DNA from: Symbiodinium natans
Taxonomy: Eukaryota; Sar; Dinophyceae; Suessiales; Symbiodiniaceae
Assembly: GCA_905221605.1 (NCBI GenBank)
Contig: CAJNDS010002758.1
Coordinates: forward strand, 92,115 to 156,114
DNA length: 64,000 nt
Reading direction: 5' to 3'
In this document: positions 1 through 11,263 of the stretch, piece after piece
Layout: every line of letters begins with the position of its first letter
How positions within the stretch are numbered: position 1 is the first letter of the stretch
The notes under the pieces: generated by a model
Seen by the model: only the letters and a program-made list of their open reading frames with translations
What the model was told of the DNA's origin: nothing
The model's database searches: none
Program-made: the position numbers and the translations under genes

Positions 1-23
1 TTAGGGTTTAGGGTTTAGGGTTG

Positions 24-107
24 GCGCTCTGCTTGCTTTCGCTTTTCGGGGCTTCCTTTAATGCGGCCTTCTTCGGTGAAGCAGTCCTCTCGAAGCCGCT
101 GCTCCTC
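24..107 (-). CDS. Exon-like island (minus strand)
   Basis: The minus frame gives EEQRLREDCFTEEGRIKG and is preceded by a CTGCAG|G acceptor-like site at 107/108. Charged, protein-like composition. No family recognised. The left limit is uncertain. Confidence 0.45.
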
Positions 108-499
108 CTGCAGGCAGGTGGGGCGTGGGCTTTGGGGGCTTAGGGTTTAGGGTTCAGGGGTTTAGGGTTTAGGGCTAGGGTTTAGGGTTTAGGGCGTTTA
201 GGGGTTCAGGGCTGAGGATTTGGGGGTTCTTTTGGTTTTGGGGGGGTAGAAGGGTTTCAGGGCTCTAGGGGGTTTAGCACGTGGGAGCTATAAGTTGTTG
301 GCACCAATCAGATGCGTTCAGGCTCCCCGAAACCCCAACCCTCAATTTTCGCACCCGGAGCTTGAAAACCCAAACCACCCAAACCTCAGTGGAGCACCGA
401 TAACCTTCCAGTAGGCCACAGCAATCCTGCACCATAAACCGTAAACTCTCAACCGTCAACCCTCAACCCTCAACCCTAAACCCTCAACCCTCAACACTC

Positions 500-595
500 C
501 ATGCTGTGTGTGGCATTCTGCCGCCCACTCCTCGGGAGGGAGCACACGGCATTGTCCAACCTCCTTAAGCAAGCCGGCCATGAGGTCGTTGGTCC
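500..595 (-). CDS. Exon-like island (minus strand)
   Basis: The minus frame encodes a segment containing NDLMAGLLKEVGQCRVLPPE and then EEWAAECHTQHG. An AAG|G acceptor-like site lies at the right edge. CCCTAAA-type repeats lie to the left and TTTAGGG to the right. No family recognised. Confidence 0.5.
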
Positions 596-1058
596 TTAGG
601 CTTAGGGCTCTTCCTGACTTTCCTTTGATGTCTTCGTAGGGTTTAGGGCTTTGGGGGTTGTAGAATGTTGGGTGTTGGGGTCTTGGGGCCTGCAAACTTC
701 AGGGCTTAGGAGCACACCACCACAGGAAACTCGCGAGGTTCGGGTCTGAGCTGGGTCAGAGACGTAAGGGTTTAGGGTGATAGGGTTCGGCTGGTTGTGT
801 TGCCGGCTCGCAAAAACAAAAAAAGTTTTGGGAGGATTTGTGAGAACTGACACTGGACTGCGATTGGATGGAAAGCAGTTGGAAACGCGCGGCTTCTCTC
901 AAACCTTCAACTGCAAAGCCACAAAAACCCGAAAACACCCTAGACCCAACAAAGCTAGGGCCTTGAGGGCTTCGGCTATCAGAAGGTTCCTAGTATGCTG
1001 GACCGAATATTTCACTCAGCCAAGGGGGTATGGGAGCCTCCGTCCACTTGAGCAACCG

Positions 1059-1185
1059 TACTTGGAGGTTCATGGTACATGATAACGCAATTGCAACATA
1101 TAACACTATTTGGGTACTTGAGAGGCTTATAAGTGGGTCATAACTATACTTATACTTGGGTTATAAGTACCCTGAACCTCCAAGC
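1059..1185. mobile_element. MITE-like foldback, family 1
   Basis: The left end CTTGGAGGTTCATGGTAC and the right end GTACCCTGAACCTCCAAG are inverted repeats. The interior has the family hallmarks 'cttataagtgggt' and 'acttgggttataagtacc'. About 125 bp, no coding capacity. Confidence 0.8.
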
Positions 1186-1993
1186 ACAACCTCCCTCCCT
1201 CCAATTGCGGCTCATGCTCCCCTGGCAGGACCCCACCAGCCCTGGTCCCTGTGCGGTTGCAGCCAGGATCTGTGCGGAGAGGCACAAGGCCTTGCGAGGC
1301 GTGGGCAACCTTTTTAGGGCTTTAGAGCGTTTTAGGTTGTGGATTCTAGGGTTTGGGGTTGAGGGTTGGGGTGCAGGTGCCTAACCTAACCTATATTGCA
1401 GAAGTAAGACAAGGACAACGCACCCATAGGTATTGGAACGCTTTCCCTTTGGGTAGCTGCTGAATTCTAACCCTAAAGAAGGAATACTGCTGGTGCTGGG
1501 CGTTCTGGGTGAAGGCTTAGGTGTTAACGCGTAGGGTCTAGAGTCTAGAGGTGCGCTTGAGGATGTAGATGGCATGTAGGTCGCCGGGAAACACCCTTAC
1601 CAACCCTGAATGCCTGAATGGTTTAGGGTTTAGATAGGGTTTAGGGGCATACCCAGTATAGAAACCTAATCAGTGCGACCCACCGAAACTCAGACACAAG
1701 ACAGAGATACCCCTGTCTAAAGACCCTGACACCGCGAAGAATCCTGAACTCACCAGCATCGCGCCAAGCAGCCCACATACCACCCGCCATGGTGCTGCGT
1801 GTGCCAACACTCCAAAGAAGAAGGCTAGGGGTATTCGAACTACAGGAAACTGATCGTGATGAATTGTGGATAAAAAGCCCGGTCGTGACCCGTTGAGTTG
1901 TCAGGCACCCTGGAAGATGTGGGGACCGGTAAACCAGTAAACCACTGAGAGCCACGAGTCGAGCACATGCTCCATGGATTCAAAGCTGCGACT

Positions 1994-2105
1994 TCTAAAC
2001 CCTAAACCCTAAACCCGAAACCCGAAACCCGAAACTCTAAACCCTAAACCCTAAACCCTAAACCCTAAACCCTAAACCCTAAAAAACCCTAAACCCTCAA
2101 CCCTC
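1994..2105 (-). repeat. Interstitial telomeric array, CCCTAAA on + strand
   Basis: About fifteen units, with CCCGAAA variants at the left edge. The array is followed by a unique island (2106-2227) and then a short TTTAGGG array, the arrangement common in this region. Confidence 0.95.
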
Positions 2106-2598
2106 TTGTATAACCCTCTTGCTACCTCTGGGAGGGTCCCTACACCCTACCCTGGCTTCTCGCTTCCGTCCTCTGCTATTTGAGGCGATCTACGACCCTA
2201 CTGTGGCTGGGGTACCCCATGCTTTGAGGGTTTAGGGTTTAGGGTTTAGGGTTTAGGGTTTACAAGGGTTCAGGGTTTTGGACGGACCACGCAGGATAAA
2301 GTTCGCAGGGTTTCGGCCCCAAGTTCTCTTCGTAATGAAATACCGCTAGTTTAGTGAACCCCCCTAACCACTTGCAAACGTCGCTGCCCCACGTTCCACC
2401 CTGCTATGCCTGCTCATGAACCTCCATGCCTGCTTAGACTTTAAGGTGCCAAGATCAAGGGAAAAGTGCCCATGTAAGTTTTTCCAGGGTTGAGTGCACA
2501 GGGTGTGAGAGCCCTCCAACAACCCGAAACCCTGAACCAAAACCAAACTCTTAACCCCAAGCGCCTCCTTTTTTGAACCTTTCGCGTACCCTGCAAAC

Positions 2599-2712
2599 CA
2601 GGGTGCAGCTCCACTCGGCGTTGGGCCTTGGCTTCCAGCAAAGCCCTACTTGAAGGTTCTACGGGCAATGGTTCAGTCGCGTCTGCACCAAGCTTCCAAA
2701 AGACCGCGCCCC
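2599..2712 (-). CDS. Exon-like island (minus strand)
   Basis: The minus frame contains SSRALLEAKAQRRVELHPGL and is followed (to the right) by a long TTTAGGG array. The coding call rests on composition only. Confidence 0.35.
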
Positions 2713-2771
2713 GCATTGCCGCTTTAGGGTTCAGGCCTTAGGCTTTATAAGTTTAGGGTTTAGGCTTTATA

Positions 2772-2869
2772 AGTTAGGGTTTAGGGTTTAGGGTTTAGGG
2801 TTTAGGGTTTAGGGTTTAGGGTTTAGGGTTTAGGGTTTAGGGCTTAGGGTTTAGGGTTTAGGGTTTAGG
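2772..2869 (+). repeat. Interstitial telomeric array, TTTAGGG
   Basis: A run of about fourteen near-perfect units. A decayed leader before it includes a repeated 'ctttataagt' interruption. Confidence 0.95.
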
Positions 2870-3964
2870 GCGTCCAAGCTAGGAACACTAGCCATGGCTC
2901 TGGCAGGCTCAGCGCCCTTCGTCCAGCCAGATGTGACCACAGGCTGTGCACTCGCCACGCTTGACCTAAGTTCCGAAGTCGAACCCCAGTGGTCCAGCTG
3001 GTTCATGTCGACTTCCGAGGGGAGTAAACTGTTCAAGTTACAAGAATATCGAACCTTCAACGTTATGATAAGTATGTAGCAGCATAACAATACAACAATA
3101 CAACAAGGCATGCTCGATGGCACACTCGGAGAAAGGCAGGACTCGAATTCAACTCATGAGTCTGCCCGAAAAGAACCATCGCAACAACCGACGGCCTCGA
3201 TGGAGTGGAATGGAAGGCGAGGCTTTGAGGTTTAGGGCTTACGGCCCCTACGAACTAGCACTGGAGCCCCCTGTCATGGAATGGGGCGCTGTTGGAAAAG
3301 CTCGTGCAGCGTCCCTCAAACCTTCAACTGCACAGCCAAAGCTAAAGGGGCATATATTGGAGCCTCTGTCCATTTGAAACAAAAGAGAATACGCTGCACA
3401 GAGTGATGTCCATGATACACAAGGTGGGTCAAAGGTGTGGTATACCCTAAACTGCCTAAACCCTACTGAGGGGCCGCACTTTCAGTAAAAGTACCCAGGT
3501 GCGCGCCCCGACTTGTGTAGCCCCACCCCACTTGCGCTCTACCCTCCTCCTGACCTGTGCAGGTTTAGGGTTTCCTTGCTTTCTGATCGTGCTCATGTGT
3601 ATCATTCTTGTTGAGAAGTGACGCAGGCTCTGACGAAGGCCCTGCGCGGAGGCTCTGGATCTCGATTCGGGGCGAACCCTAAACCCTAAACCCTAAACCC
3701 TAAACCCTAAACCCTAAACCCTATAAACCCTAAACCCTAAACCCCCTAAACTCCCTAAACTCCCTAAGCAGATCTGAGGTTTTGTGTTGGGGGCTGACGC
3801 GCGCCTGGAGTCCTTGACAAGCCTTGCAAAGGATGATATGAGGGCCGATTCAGTGCTGGGGGGGGGTGCAGGAAGGCCCTTCTCACGCAACCGTAGGCCC
3901 CATCCCTAAACCCTAAACCTAAACCCTAAACCCTAAACCCTAAACCCTAAACCCTAAACCCTAA

Positions 3965-4051
3965 GTCCAAAAAGCCCGAGGCGCCATCCGCGCGGCTCCG
4001 AGCATTGGCTTGCCTCCAGAGCTGCTGAGGATCCAGGAGCCTGGGATCAAA
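3965..4051 (-). CDS. Exon-like island between opposed telomeric arrays
   Basis: The minus frame contains FDPRLLDPQQLWRQANARSR. A plus frame is also open, so the strand is inferred from its neighbours. Arrays CCCTAAA (3904-3964) and TTTAGGG (4058-4160) flank it tightly. Confidence 0.45.
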
Positions 4052-4350
4052 AGTTTGGGGTTTAGGGTTTAGGGTTTGGGGTTTGGGGTTTAGGGTTTAG
4101 GGTTTGGGGGTTTAGGGTTTAGGGTTTAAGGTCTAAGGTTTAGGGTTTAGAGTTAAGGGTTTTTGAAAGGGAGGTAGGAATGGGGGGGGTTACGGTCTTA
4201 GGACTTTAGGGCTTAGTGCCTAGATGGTTTTACCTTTGAGGCTCCTGAGCGGGCGATTGAGACTGATAGATGTGGGATCTGCTCCTTCTAAGCATCTCGG
4301 TCTGACCTCAACAGCCCTAACACTCTCAAACCTTGATCTCTAGGGACTAC

Positions 4351-4447
4351 AGGAGGGACCCTTATAAGGGACCTGAGGGGTAATGTAGGGGCTGCTTGGC
4401 TATATAGGAACTATATAAGGGGAATTAAATTAAGGGTCCCTTCCGGG
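4351..4447. mobile_element. Small foldback element
   Basis: AGGAGGGACCCTTATAAG at the left pairs with TTAAGGGTCCCTTCC at the right. About 95 bp, AT-rich interior. It lies 28 bases from a family 1 element. Confidence 0.5.
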
Positions 4448-4474
4448 GCTCCCTCTTTTTACCCCCCCAACCCG

Positions 4475-4614
4475 TACTTGGAGGTTGAGGGTACTTATAA
4501 CCCAATTATACGTGTAGTCATAACCACTTATAAGCCCCTGAAGCACCCTAATAGGGTTAGACTTGGGTGATAAGTACAGCAATTTTGGGCTACTAAGTAC
4601 CATGAACCTCCAAG
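4475..4614. mobile_element. MITE-like foldback, family 1
   Basis: The same terminal inverted repeats (ACTTGGAGGTTGAGGGTAC and GTACCATGAACCTCCAAG) and shared interior words. About 140 bp. Confidence 0.8.
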
Positions 4615-4640
4615 CCAAGCTTCAGCCCTAAGCCTTGCCC

Positions 4641-4761
4641 TCAACCCTAAACCCTAAAACCTAAACCCTAAACCCTAAACCCTAGACCCTAAACCCTAAA
4701 CCCTAAACCCTAAACCCTAAACCCTAAACCCTAAACCCTAAACCCTAAACCCTAAACCCTA
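4641..4761 (-). repeat. Interstitial telomeric array, CCCTAAA on + strand
   Basis: About seventeen units directly left of the exon-like island at 4763-4870. The opposite-orientation array (4868-4970) lies directly right of that island. Confidence 0.95.
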
Positions 4762-4762
4762 G

Positions 4763-4870
4763 ACGGAACGATGTGAGGCCTTCGGCTTCGCCGGAGCACT
4801 CATCGCAGACCAGCGGAAACGTCTCCTGCTCTGCGCTTTCGGAGTTGGGATGCTCCCCAGAGTGCGTGAG
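4763..4870 (-). CDS. Exon-like island between opposed telomeric arrays
   Basis: The minus frame contains AEQETFPLVCDECSGEAEGL, with a Cys-x2-Cys pair. It sits exactly between a CCCTAAA array (left) and a TTTAGGG array (right), so almost nothing but telomeric repeat separates it from the introns. No family recognised. Confidence 0.5.
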
Positions 4871-4970
4871 GGTTTAGAGTTTAGGGTGTAGGGTTTAGGG
4901 TTTAGGGTTTAGGGTTTAGGGTTTAGGGTTTAGGGTTTAGGGTTTAGGGTTTAGGGTTTAGGGTTTAGAA
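4868..4970 (+). repeat. Interstitial telomeric array, TTTAGGG
   Basis: About fourteen units, right-hand partner of the 4641-4761 array around one island. Confidence 0.95.
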
Positions 4971-4983
4971 TTTACGGCTGAGG

Positions 4984-5076
4984 GAAGGTTCATGGGCACA
5001 TAGAAGTAGGGTTATAAGTATCCTAAATGAGGTAATATCTAGATATACCCTACTTAGAAGTACCCATGAACCTCCG
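4984..5076. mobile_element. MITE-like foldback, family 1 (short, diverged)
   Basis: Ends GAAGGTTCATGGGCAC and GTACCCATGAACCTCC are inverted. The interior is shortened to about 60 bp. Confidence 0.6.
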
Positions 5077-5180
5077 TGTTAAGTATTTGGGGTTGCTGGG
5101 CCCTGTAGGGGTCTGTGGCCAACTCTTGGGCATGGGGCTCCAACACCCTGACATGAAATCTGGTTAGGTGTTGAGGGGGT

Positions 5181-7660
5181 TTGAGAGATCCACGATTGAA
5201 ACAACGCGAACTTACGAAGGAGCAAGCGGTTCGTAGTGATCTCCTGCCCACGGACGCGTGGCAGGGTTTTCGGCTCCACTTGCAGGTCTGGGGAAGAAGC
5301 GAAGCCCCCATGATGCTCATGATGCTGCTGGGGCGGCAGGGGCTGCGATCCCATCATGCTCAGACGCGTAGCTTTCGGCTCCACTTGCAGGTCTGGGGAA
5401 GAAGCGGAGCCCCCATGATGCTCATGATGCTGCTGGGGCGGCAGGGCCTGCAATCCCATCATGCTCACAAACACGTAGCAGGGTTTTCGGCTCCACTTGC
5501 AAGACTGGGGAGGAAGCGGAGCCCCCATGATGCTCATGATGCTGCTGGGGCGGCAGGGCCTGTGATCCCATCATGCTCACAGACGCGTAGCAAGGTTTTC
5601 GGCTCCACTTGCAGGTCTGGGGAAGAAGCGGAGCCCCCATGATGCTCATGATGCTGCTGGGGCGGCAGGGGCTGCGATCCCATCATCATGCTCACGGACG
5701 CGTAGCTTTCGGCTCCACTTGCAGGTCTGGGGAAGAAGCGGAACCCCCATGATGCTCATGATGCTGCTGGGGCGGCAGGGGCTGCGATCCCATCATCATG
5801 CTCACGGACGCGTGGCTTTCGGCTCCACTTGCAGGTCTGGGGAACAAGCGGAGCCCCCATGATGCTCATGATGCTGCTGGGGCGGCAGGGGCTGCGATCC
5901 CATCATCATGCTCACGGACGCGTAGCTTTCGGCTCCACTTGCAGGTCTGGGGAAGAAGCGGAGCCCCCATGATGCTCATGATGCTGCTGGGGCGGCAGGG
6001 GCTGCGATCCCATCATCATGCTCACGGACGCGTAGCTTTCGGCTCCACTGCAGGTCTGGGGAAGAAGCGGAGCCCCCATGATGCTCATGATGCTGCTGGG
6101 GCGGCAGGGGCTGCGATCCCATCATCATGCTCACGGACGCGTAGCTTTCGGCTCCACTTGCAGGTCTGGGGAAGAAGCGGAGCCCCCATGATGCTCATGA
6201 TGCTGCTGGGGCGGCAGGGGCTGCGATCCCATCATCATGCTCACGGACGCGTAGCTTTCGGCTCCACTTGCAGGTCTGGGGAAGAAGCGGAGCCCTCATG
6301 ATGCTCACTTGAGGAGGGACTGGGACGAAAGCTAGAAGCGTTAACAACAGAGGCTTGCCAATTGTTTCTCCTGGTTGCAACGGTGCACAAAGCACAAGAG
6401 CGTTCAAATTTGGCGGTCACCGACGATTGGTTGAAAGCAGAGAAAAACCGCTTAAAAGCTGTATCATTTGTGTGCTGAGTCTATCTGTTCGTGAGGCAAG
6501 TGCATGAGTGAACGCATCATGATAATGACCTGTTCACCGCCGCTCACTCGATGTCGTGTCTTTTTTCGCTTGGATTTCAGGAGACACACGCAGCTACAGT
6601 TTGGCGCCTAGCATAGAACAACTAAGCCATGAGAACTGAGTATATCCAGACTTCTCGACCCTGGCACATCCTGGCACAGGTGCTTCGGGCGCCTGATGCA
6701 ATTGAGCCATATTGAGCCTCAATCCGAGCTAGCAGGCGAGCATCATGAGCATCATTGTGGACCCGTTTTTCCACTCAAGAGCGGTCTGAAACACCACTTT
6801 CGAAGACCCAAAACAGACCCGAATTCCCCCGCCAAAAACTCGCACCTCGACAGGATTAGACCGAAAACGCGCGCAGAAAACGCCCATCTGGGAGGGCGTC
6901 CTTCCCCACACCCCTAGATGCAGCCTTTCGGTTGGTAAGGAACTCACCTAGCCCCTTTCGTGATGATGCTGTTGGGGCGGCAGGGCCCTGCGATCCCATC
7001 ATCCTCACGGACGCGTAGCTTTCGGCTGGGGAAGAAGCGGAGGCCCCTGATGCTCATGATGCTGCTGGGGCGGCAGGGGCTGCGATCCCATCATGCTCAC
7101 GGACGCGTAGCGTTCGGCTCCACTTGCAGGTCTGGGGAAGAAGCGGAGTTCCCATGATGCTCATAATGCTGCTGGGGCGGCAGGGCCTGCGATCCCATCA
7201 TGCTCACGGACGCGTAGCTTTCGGCTCCACTTGCAGGTCTGGGGAAGAAGCGGAGCCCCCATGATGCTCATGATGCTGCTGGGGCGGCAGGGGCTGCGAT
7301 CCCATCATCATGCTCACGGACGCGTAGCTTTTGGCTCCACTTGCAGGTCTGGGGAAGAAGCGGAGCCCCCATGATGCTCATGATGCTGCTGGGGCGGCAG
7401 GGGCTGCGATCCCATCATCATGCTCACGGACGTGTAGCGTTCGGCTCCACTTGCAGGTCTGGGGAAGAAGCGGAGTTCCCATGATGCTCATCATGCTGCT
7501 GGGGCGGCAGGGCCTGCGATCCCATCATGCTCACGGACGCGTAGCTTTCGGCTCCACTTGCAGGTCTGGGGAAGAAGCGGAGCCCCCATGATGCTCATGA
7601 TGCTGCGGGGGCGGCATGGCAGCCCGGATGAGGCTCACAGCGGCCGCGCATGTGATCCCA
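5181..7660. repeat. 110-bp minisatellite with an inserted unique block
   Basis: About seventeen copies of a 105-112 bp unit that starts near GGCTCCACTTGCAGGTCTGG and includes CATGATGCTCATGATGCTGC and GATCCCATCATCATGCTCAC. The first block has copies starting at 5272, 5377, 5489, 5601, 5711, 5821, 5931, 6041, 6150 and 6260. The second runs from about 6960 to 7625. The unit is not a multiple of three, so long plus frames across it shift phase between copies and are not credible genes. A non-repetitive block of about 650 bp (6303-6958) separates the two parts. Confidence 0.95.
6303..6958. other. Unique block inside the minisatellite
   Basis: No gene recognised. One inverted copy of the minisatellite core (AGCATCATGAGCATCATTG) lies at about 6740. 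The plus frame at 6696-6917 is Arg/Pro-rich and unconvincing. Confidence 0.5.
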
Positions 7661-7929
7661 CGATGCTCAGATCCGCTTGGGTTTAGGGTTTAGGGTTTAG
7701 GGTTTAGGGTTTAGGGTTTAGGGTTTAGGGTTTAGGGTTTAGGGTTTAGGGTTTAGGGTTTAGGGTTTAGTTTTGGGGGCTCATGCTGCTGGGCTGGGTG
7801 CTGCACGCGGTTGTGCTTCCCATGATGCGATCCACTTGCTTGCCGATACTTTTACGGGCGAAAAGAGCAGGCTTGCTTAAGAATCCCGTCAGGGGGTGCT
7901 AGGGCCCCGCGACCCAAACTTCAGCCAAA

Positions 7930-8190
7930 AAACACACACAACATCACACAATATCACACAACATCACACAATTTCACAATATCACACAACATCACACAAT
8001 ATCACACAGTATCACACAAATATCACACAACATCACACACAACATCACACACAACATCACACAATATCACACAATATATCACACAACATCACACAATATC
8101 ACACACATATCACACAATATATCACACAATATCACACAATCTATCACACAGTCTATCACACAATATCACACAAATATCACACAATCATAC
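7930..8190 (+). repeat. ATCACACAAN satellite
   Basis: Tandem ~10-bp units alternating ATCACACAAC, ATCACACAAT and extended forms. Open in one plus frame only because the unit lacks stops. Confidence 0.95.
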
Positions 8191-8208
8191 ACGTTCTGCT
8201 CCTTCTAA

Positions 8209-8322
8209 TTCCACCGACCCGGCCTGGGCAGCGTGCTGCGCGTCGCGAAGGCCTTCGGCAGCGGCCAGGAGCCGGCGCTGTCGCTGTGCCTCTTTTGTTT
8301 TTGGATGGCTGGGAGAGGTCTT
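8209..8322 (-). CDS. Exon-like island (minus strand)
   Basis: The minus frame contains TKEAQRQRRLLAAAEGLRDA, a likely charged helix. Plus frames are also partly open. It lies between the ATCACACAA satellite and a long TTTAGGG array. Confidence 0.45.
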
Positions 8323-8329
8323 CGGGTTG

Positions 8330-8570
8330 AGGGTTCAGGGGTTTTAGGGTCTTAGGGGTTTAGGGGTTTAGGGTTTAGGGTTTAGGGTTTAGGGTTTAGG
8401 GTTTAGGGTTTAGGGTTTAGGGTTTAGGGTTTAGGGTTTAGGGTTTAGGGTTTAGGGTTTAGGGTTTAGGGTTTAGGGTTTAGGGTTTAGGGTTTAGGGT
8501 TTAGGGTTTAGGGTTTAGGGTTTAGGGCTTGGAGGGAGAGGGTTAGGGTTTAGGGTTTAGGGTTTAGGGC
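8330..8570 (+). repeat. Interstitial telomeric array, TTTAGGG
   Basis: One of the longer arrays. Perfect units fill 8358-8527, then a short 'cttggagggagagg' interruption is repeated with a few more units. Confidence 0.95.
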
Positions 8571-8949
8571 TTGGAGGGAGGGGGTTGAGGCTTGAGTCCT
8601 GAACGTTCACCCCACCTCCGTCATGAGGTCGTCCCCAGACCTTGCGACGAAGGCATCCACAGCAAGTTCCTCGGCCACGGCACTCAAACCGTATGCCCTC
8701 AGAATTCGAAGCCCTACACCCTGGCAAAACCCGAGGTCAACCCTTATCCCGCCACCATTCAAAGCAACACATGGCCTGAACATCCCTTAGCTACAAACGC
8801 AAACCCTCTACAGCAAACTCCAGAAAGTTGGAACATAGTTTAAGGATGATTAGAGCTGGGATTCCCTTTAGTATACCTTTTGAGTATGGGGACAAGGATG
8901 TTCCAACTTTTTGGAGTTTACTGAACCCTAAACCCTAAACCCTGAACCC

Positions 8950-9093
8950 TACTTGGAGGTTCATGGTACTTAGTATCCCAATTATAACTGCACTTACAAC
9001 CCAACTAAAAGCCCATCAGGGTACTTAAGGGGCTTATAAGTGGGTTATGACTACACTTATACTTGGGTTATGAGTACCCTGAACCTCCCAGTA
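8950..9093. mobile_element. MITE-like foldback, family 1 (near full length)
   Basis: Long inverted arms, starting immediately after CCCTA of a telomeric tract. The left arm 'taattataactgcactta'-type sequence mirrors the right arm. About 144 bp. Confidence 0.8.
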
Positions 9094-10054
9094 CAACCGT
9101 ATTAGGGTACTCCGAGCACCGGGCGCCACGGACCAATTCGTACCGCAAAGATGGGGAGCGCCCCAAGGCAAGCGCTAGGTCTCGGATCTGACCTAGGGTT
9201 TAAGGGTAGGGCTTCAGGGCTGTAGGGTTTAGGGTTTCGGGTTTGGGGTTTAGGGTGTGGGGTTTAGGGTTTAGGGTTTCGGGTTCAGGGTTTAGGGTCT
9301 AGGGTTTAGGCTATAGTTTAAGGCCTGCAGGGTTTATAGGTTTGTTTGGGTTTTGTTGATCCAGGTTTGTCTCAGACGTGTACCCAGGGAACCCAAGATT
9401 GCTTGGCAGAAGCAAAAAGTGGTGTGGGAAGAAGACTGAACCATTTGCAAGGACCCTAAACGCTAAACCCTGAAACCCTAAAACCCTAAACCCTAAACCC
9501 TGGCGCAACAACGGCGGAGTTTCGAGGTCTGAACAAGCACTTTTTATAGCGATGTGTGTACCAGTAGCTTTGAGGGTTGGTCGGGGGGTTTGTAGGGCTG
9601 ATGGGGGTTTGTGGGCTGTTTTAGGGATTCCAGGCGTCTGAGAGCTATCCTGCGCTAGAGCGTCCCTCGCGAACCCCTTGTCAAAGTCCAAAACCCTGAA
9701 GCGCGGAGGAGATGTTGTTAAGGTAAACAACAAAAATGGGACCCACCCTAAAGCTTCAAACCTAAACCCTGAAACCTACACCCTAAACCCTAAACCCTAA
9801 ACCCTAAACTCAAGCTCTAAAACCCCCAAACCCTCTTTCCCCCTTCAAGCACTTGAAGAAATCCGCCGCGCTAAATCACAAGAAGGACACAACCGGGAGC
9901 ACTGGGGCCATTGTGGCGTGAAATAGAACCCCCCCCCCTATTCCCTAAACCCTAAACCCTAAACCCTAACCCTAAACCCTAAACCCTAAACCCTAAACCC
10001 TAAACCCTAACCCCCAACCCCTAACCCTAACCCCTAACCCTAAACCCAAATAAC

Positions 10055-10141
10055 TCCACTCAAGGCTCTCCGTCGCAGGCCTTTTTCGGTGCAGGCCTTG
10101 CCCAGGCGCGCAGCCAGGTCTGCAGGTATTCCGCGGGCCTC
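10055..10141 (-). CDS. Exon-like island between opposed telomeric arrays
   Basis: The minus frame contains GIPADLAARLGKACTEKGLR. Left array CCCTAAA, right array TTTAGGG (the 300-bp one). Confidence 0.45.
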
Positions 10142-10143
10142 GG

Positions 10144-10440
10144 GTTCAGGGTTTAGGGTTTAGGGTTTAGGGTTTAGGGTTTAGGGTTTAGGGTTTAGGG
10201 TTTAGGGTTTAGGGTTTAGGGTTTAGGGTTTAGGGTTTAGGGTTTAGGGTTTAGGGTTTAGGGTTTAGGGTTTTAGGGTTTAGGGTTTAGGGTTTAGGGT
10301 TTAGGGTTTAGGGTTTAGGGTTTAGGGTTTAGGGTTTAGGGTTTAGGGTTTAGGGTTTAGGGTTTAGGGTTTAGGGTTTAGGGTTTAGGGTTTAGGGTTT
10401 AGGGGGTTTAGGGTTTAGGGTTTAGGGTTTAGGGTTTAGG
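10144..10440 (+). repeat. Long interstitial telomeric array (about 300 bp)
   Basis: About 42 units with only two small length errors (an extra T and extra Gs). It follows the exon-like island at 10055-10141. A CCCTAAA array (9946-10045) lies on the other side of that island. Confidence 0.95.
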
Positions 10441-10494
10441 TCCGCCGACCCTGGCGGCGTGTTGGATAGGTTTCTAGAGGTGAAAAACGAGGCC

Positions 10495-10770
10495 GGGGGG
10501 GGGGGTGGGGGGGGGGTGTACCCGGCACTTTTCCGTGGAGGGCCAGCCCACACTGCTGTACTCTGAGCATTGGCGGTTTCGCACAGATCAGAACGGTTTT
10601 TTGGGAAAAAAACCCACTTTTCGACCTCCCTCCCTCCCCCTGCCCCCCCCCTCCCCCTGCCCCCCCCCCCCCCCCCACCCCCCCCCCCCTCCCCCCCCCC
10701 CTTTCCTCCCCCCCCCCCTCCCCCTCCCCCCCCCCCCACCCCTCCCTTCCCCCCTTCCTCCTTCCTGCTA
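10495..10770. repeat. G-run and poly-C tract
   Basis: A G-rich stretch (10495-10517) is followed 110 bp later by about 130 bp of almost pure C with scattered T (10625-10760). The two could pair or form G-quadruplex structures on the minus strand. The proline- and glycine-rich frames here are compositional artefacts. Confidence 0.9.
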
Positions 10771-10849
10771 GCCCCCTCAAATCCACTAAAAATAAGCCCT
10801 CCCACCCTTAACCCTAAGCCTGTGGTCGTTGGGCTGTCCTCGGTTTAGG

Positions 10850-11160
10850 CTTTCGGGGTTAGGGTTCCGGTTTCGGTTTAGGCTTTATTTTGGGGTTTAG
10901 GGTTCGGCTTTAGGGCTGAGGCTTTAGGGTTTAGGCTGTAGGGTTTAGGGTTTCGGCTGTAGGGTTTAGGGTCGGGTTTGGACTCAGGGGATTTAGGGGG
11001 GGGAATCCACGAGTAGATGTATATAGGTGCGCTTCTGTGAATGCTGATACACCCTTCTTGGGTATCCAAAACCTACGGTAAGGGGACCAAGAAAAGGGAA
11101 TCGAAATTTTAGGAGCCCTCCATACACTTTCACCCCTAACCCCTAATTCCTAAACCCTAG
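10850..11160. other. Degenerate telomeric stretch, no gene seen
   Basis: Decayed TTTAGGG-like units to about 10980, then unique sequence without a convincing frame. Confidence 0.6.
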
Positions 11161-11182
11161 TTTAAGAAACCTACCATACACT

Positions 11183-11263
11183 CTCACATCGCCCCAGGGC
11201 CTGGAAGTAGCTCGTAACGCTGATGTCCTTCGAAGGGCCTGGTGCCAACAAGACCAGCCACTT
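11183..11263 (-). CDS. Exon-like island (minus strand)
   Basis: The minus frame contains KWLVLLAPGPSKDISVTSYF followed by QALGRC. Short CCCTAAA and TTTAGGG tracts lie left and right. No family recognised. Confidence 0.5.

Noticed and set aside
1-23. Window start as a chromosome end
   Set aside because: A left end should read CCCTAAA on the + strand; this reads TTTAGGG and is only three units long, so it is an interstitial tract.
3117-3377. 86-codon plus frame as a gene
   Set aside because: Part of it (3316-3378) is a dispersed repeat also seen at 897-1057; no domain and no splice context.
5181-7591. Plus-strand frames of 75-167 codons in the 5-7 kb region
   Set aside because: They cross a 110-bp tandem repeat that changes phase every unit; openness comes from the repeat, not from selection.
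7930-8190. CRISPR-like array
   Set aside because: Units are about 10 bp with no spacers; it is a simple satellite.
10422-10848. Glycine- and proline-rich frames
   Set aside because: Produced by the G-run and poly-C tract on both strands.
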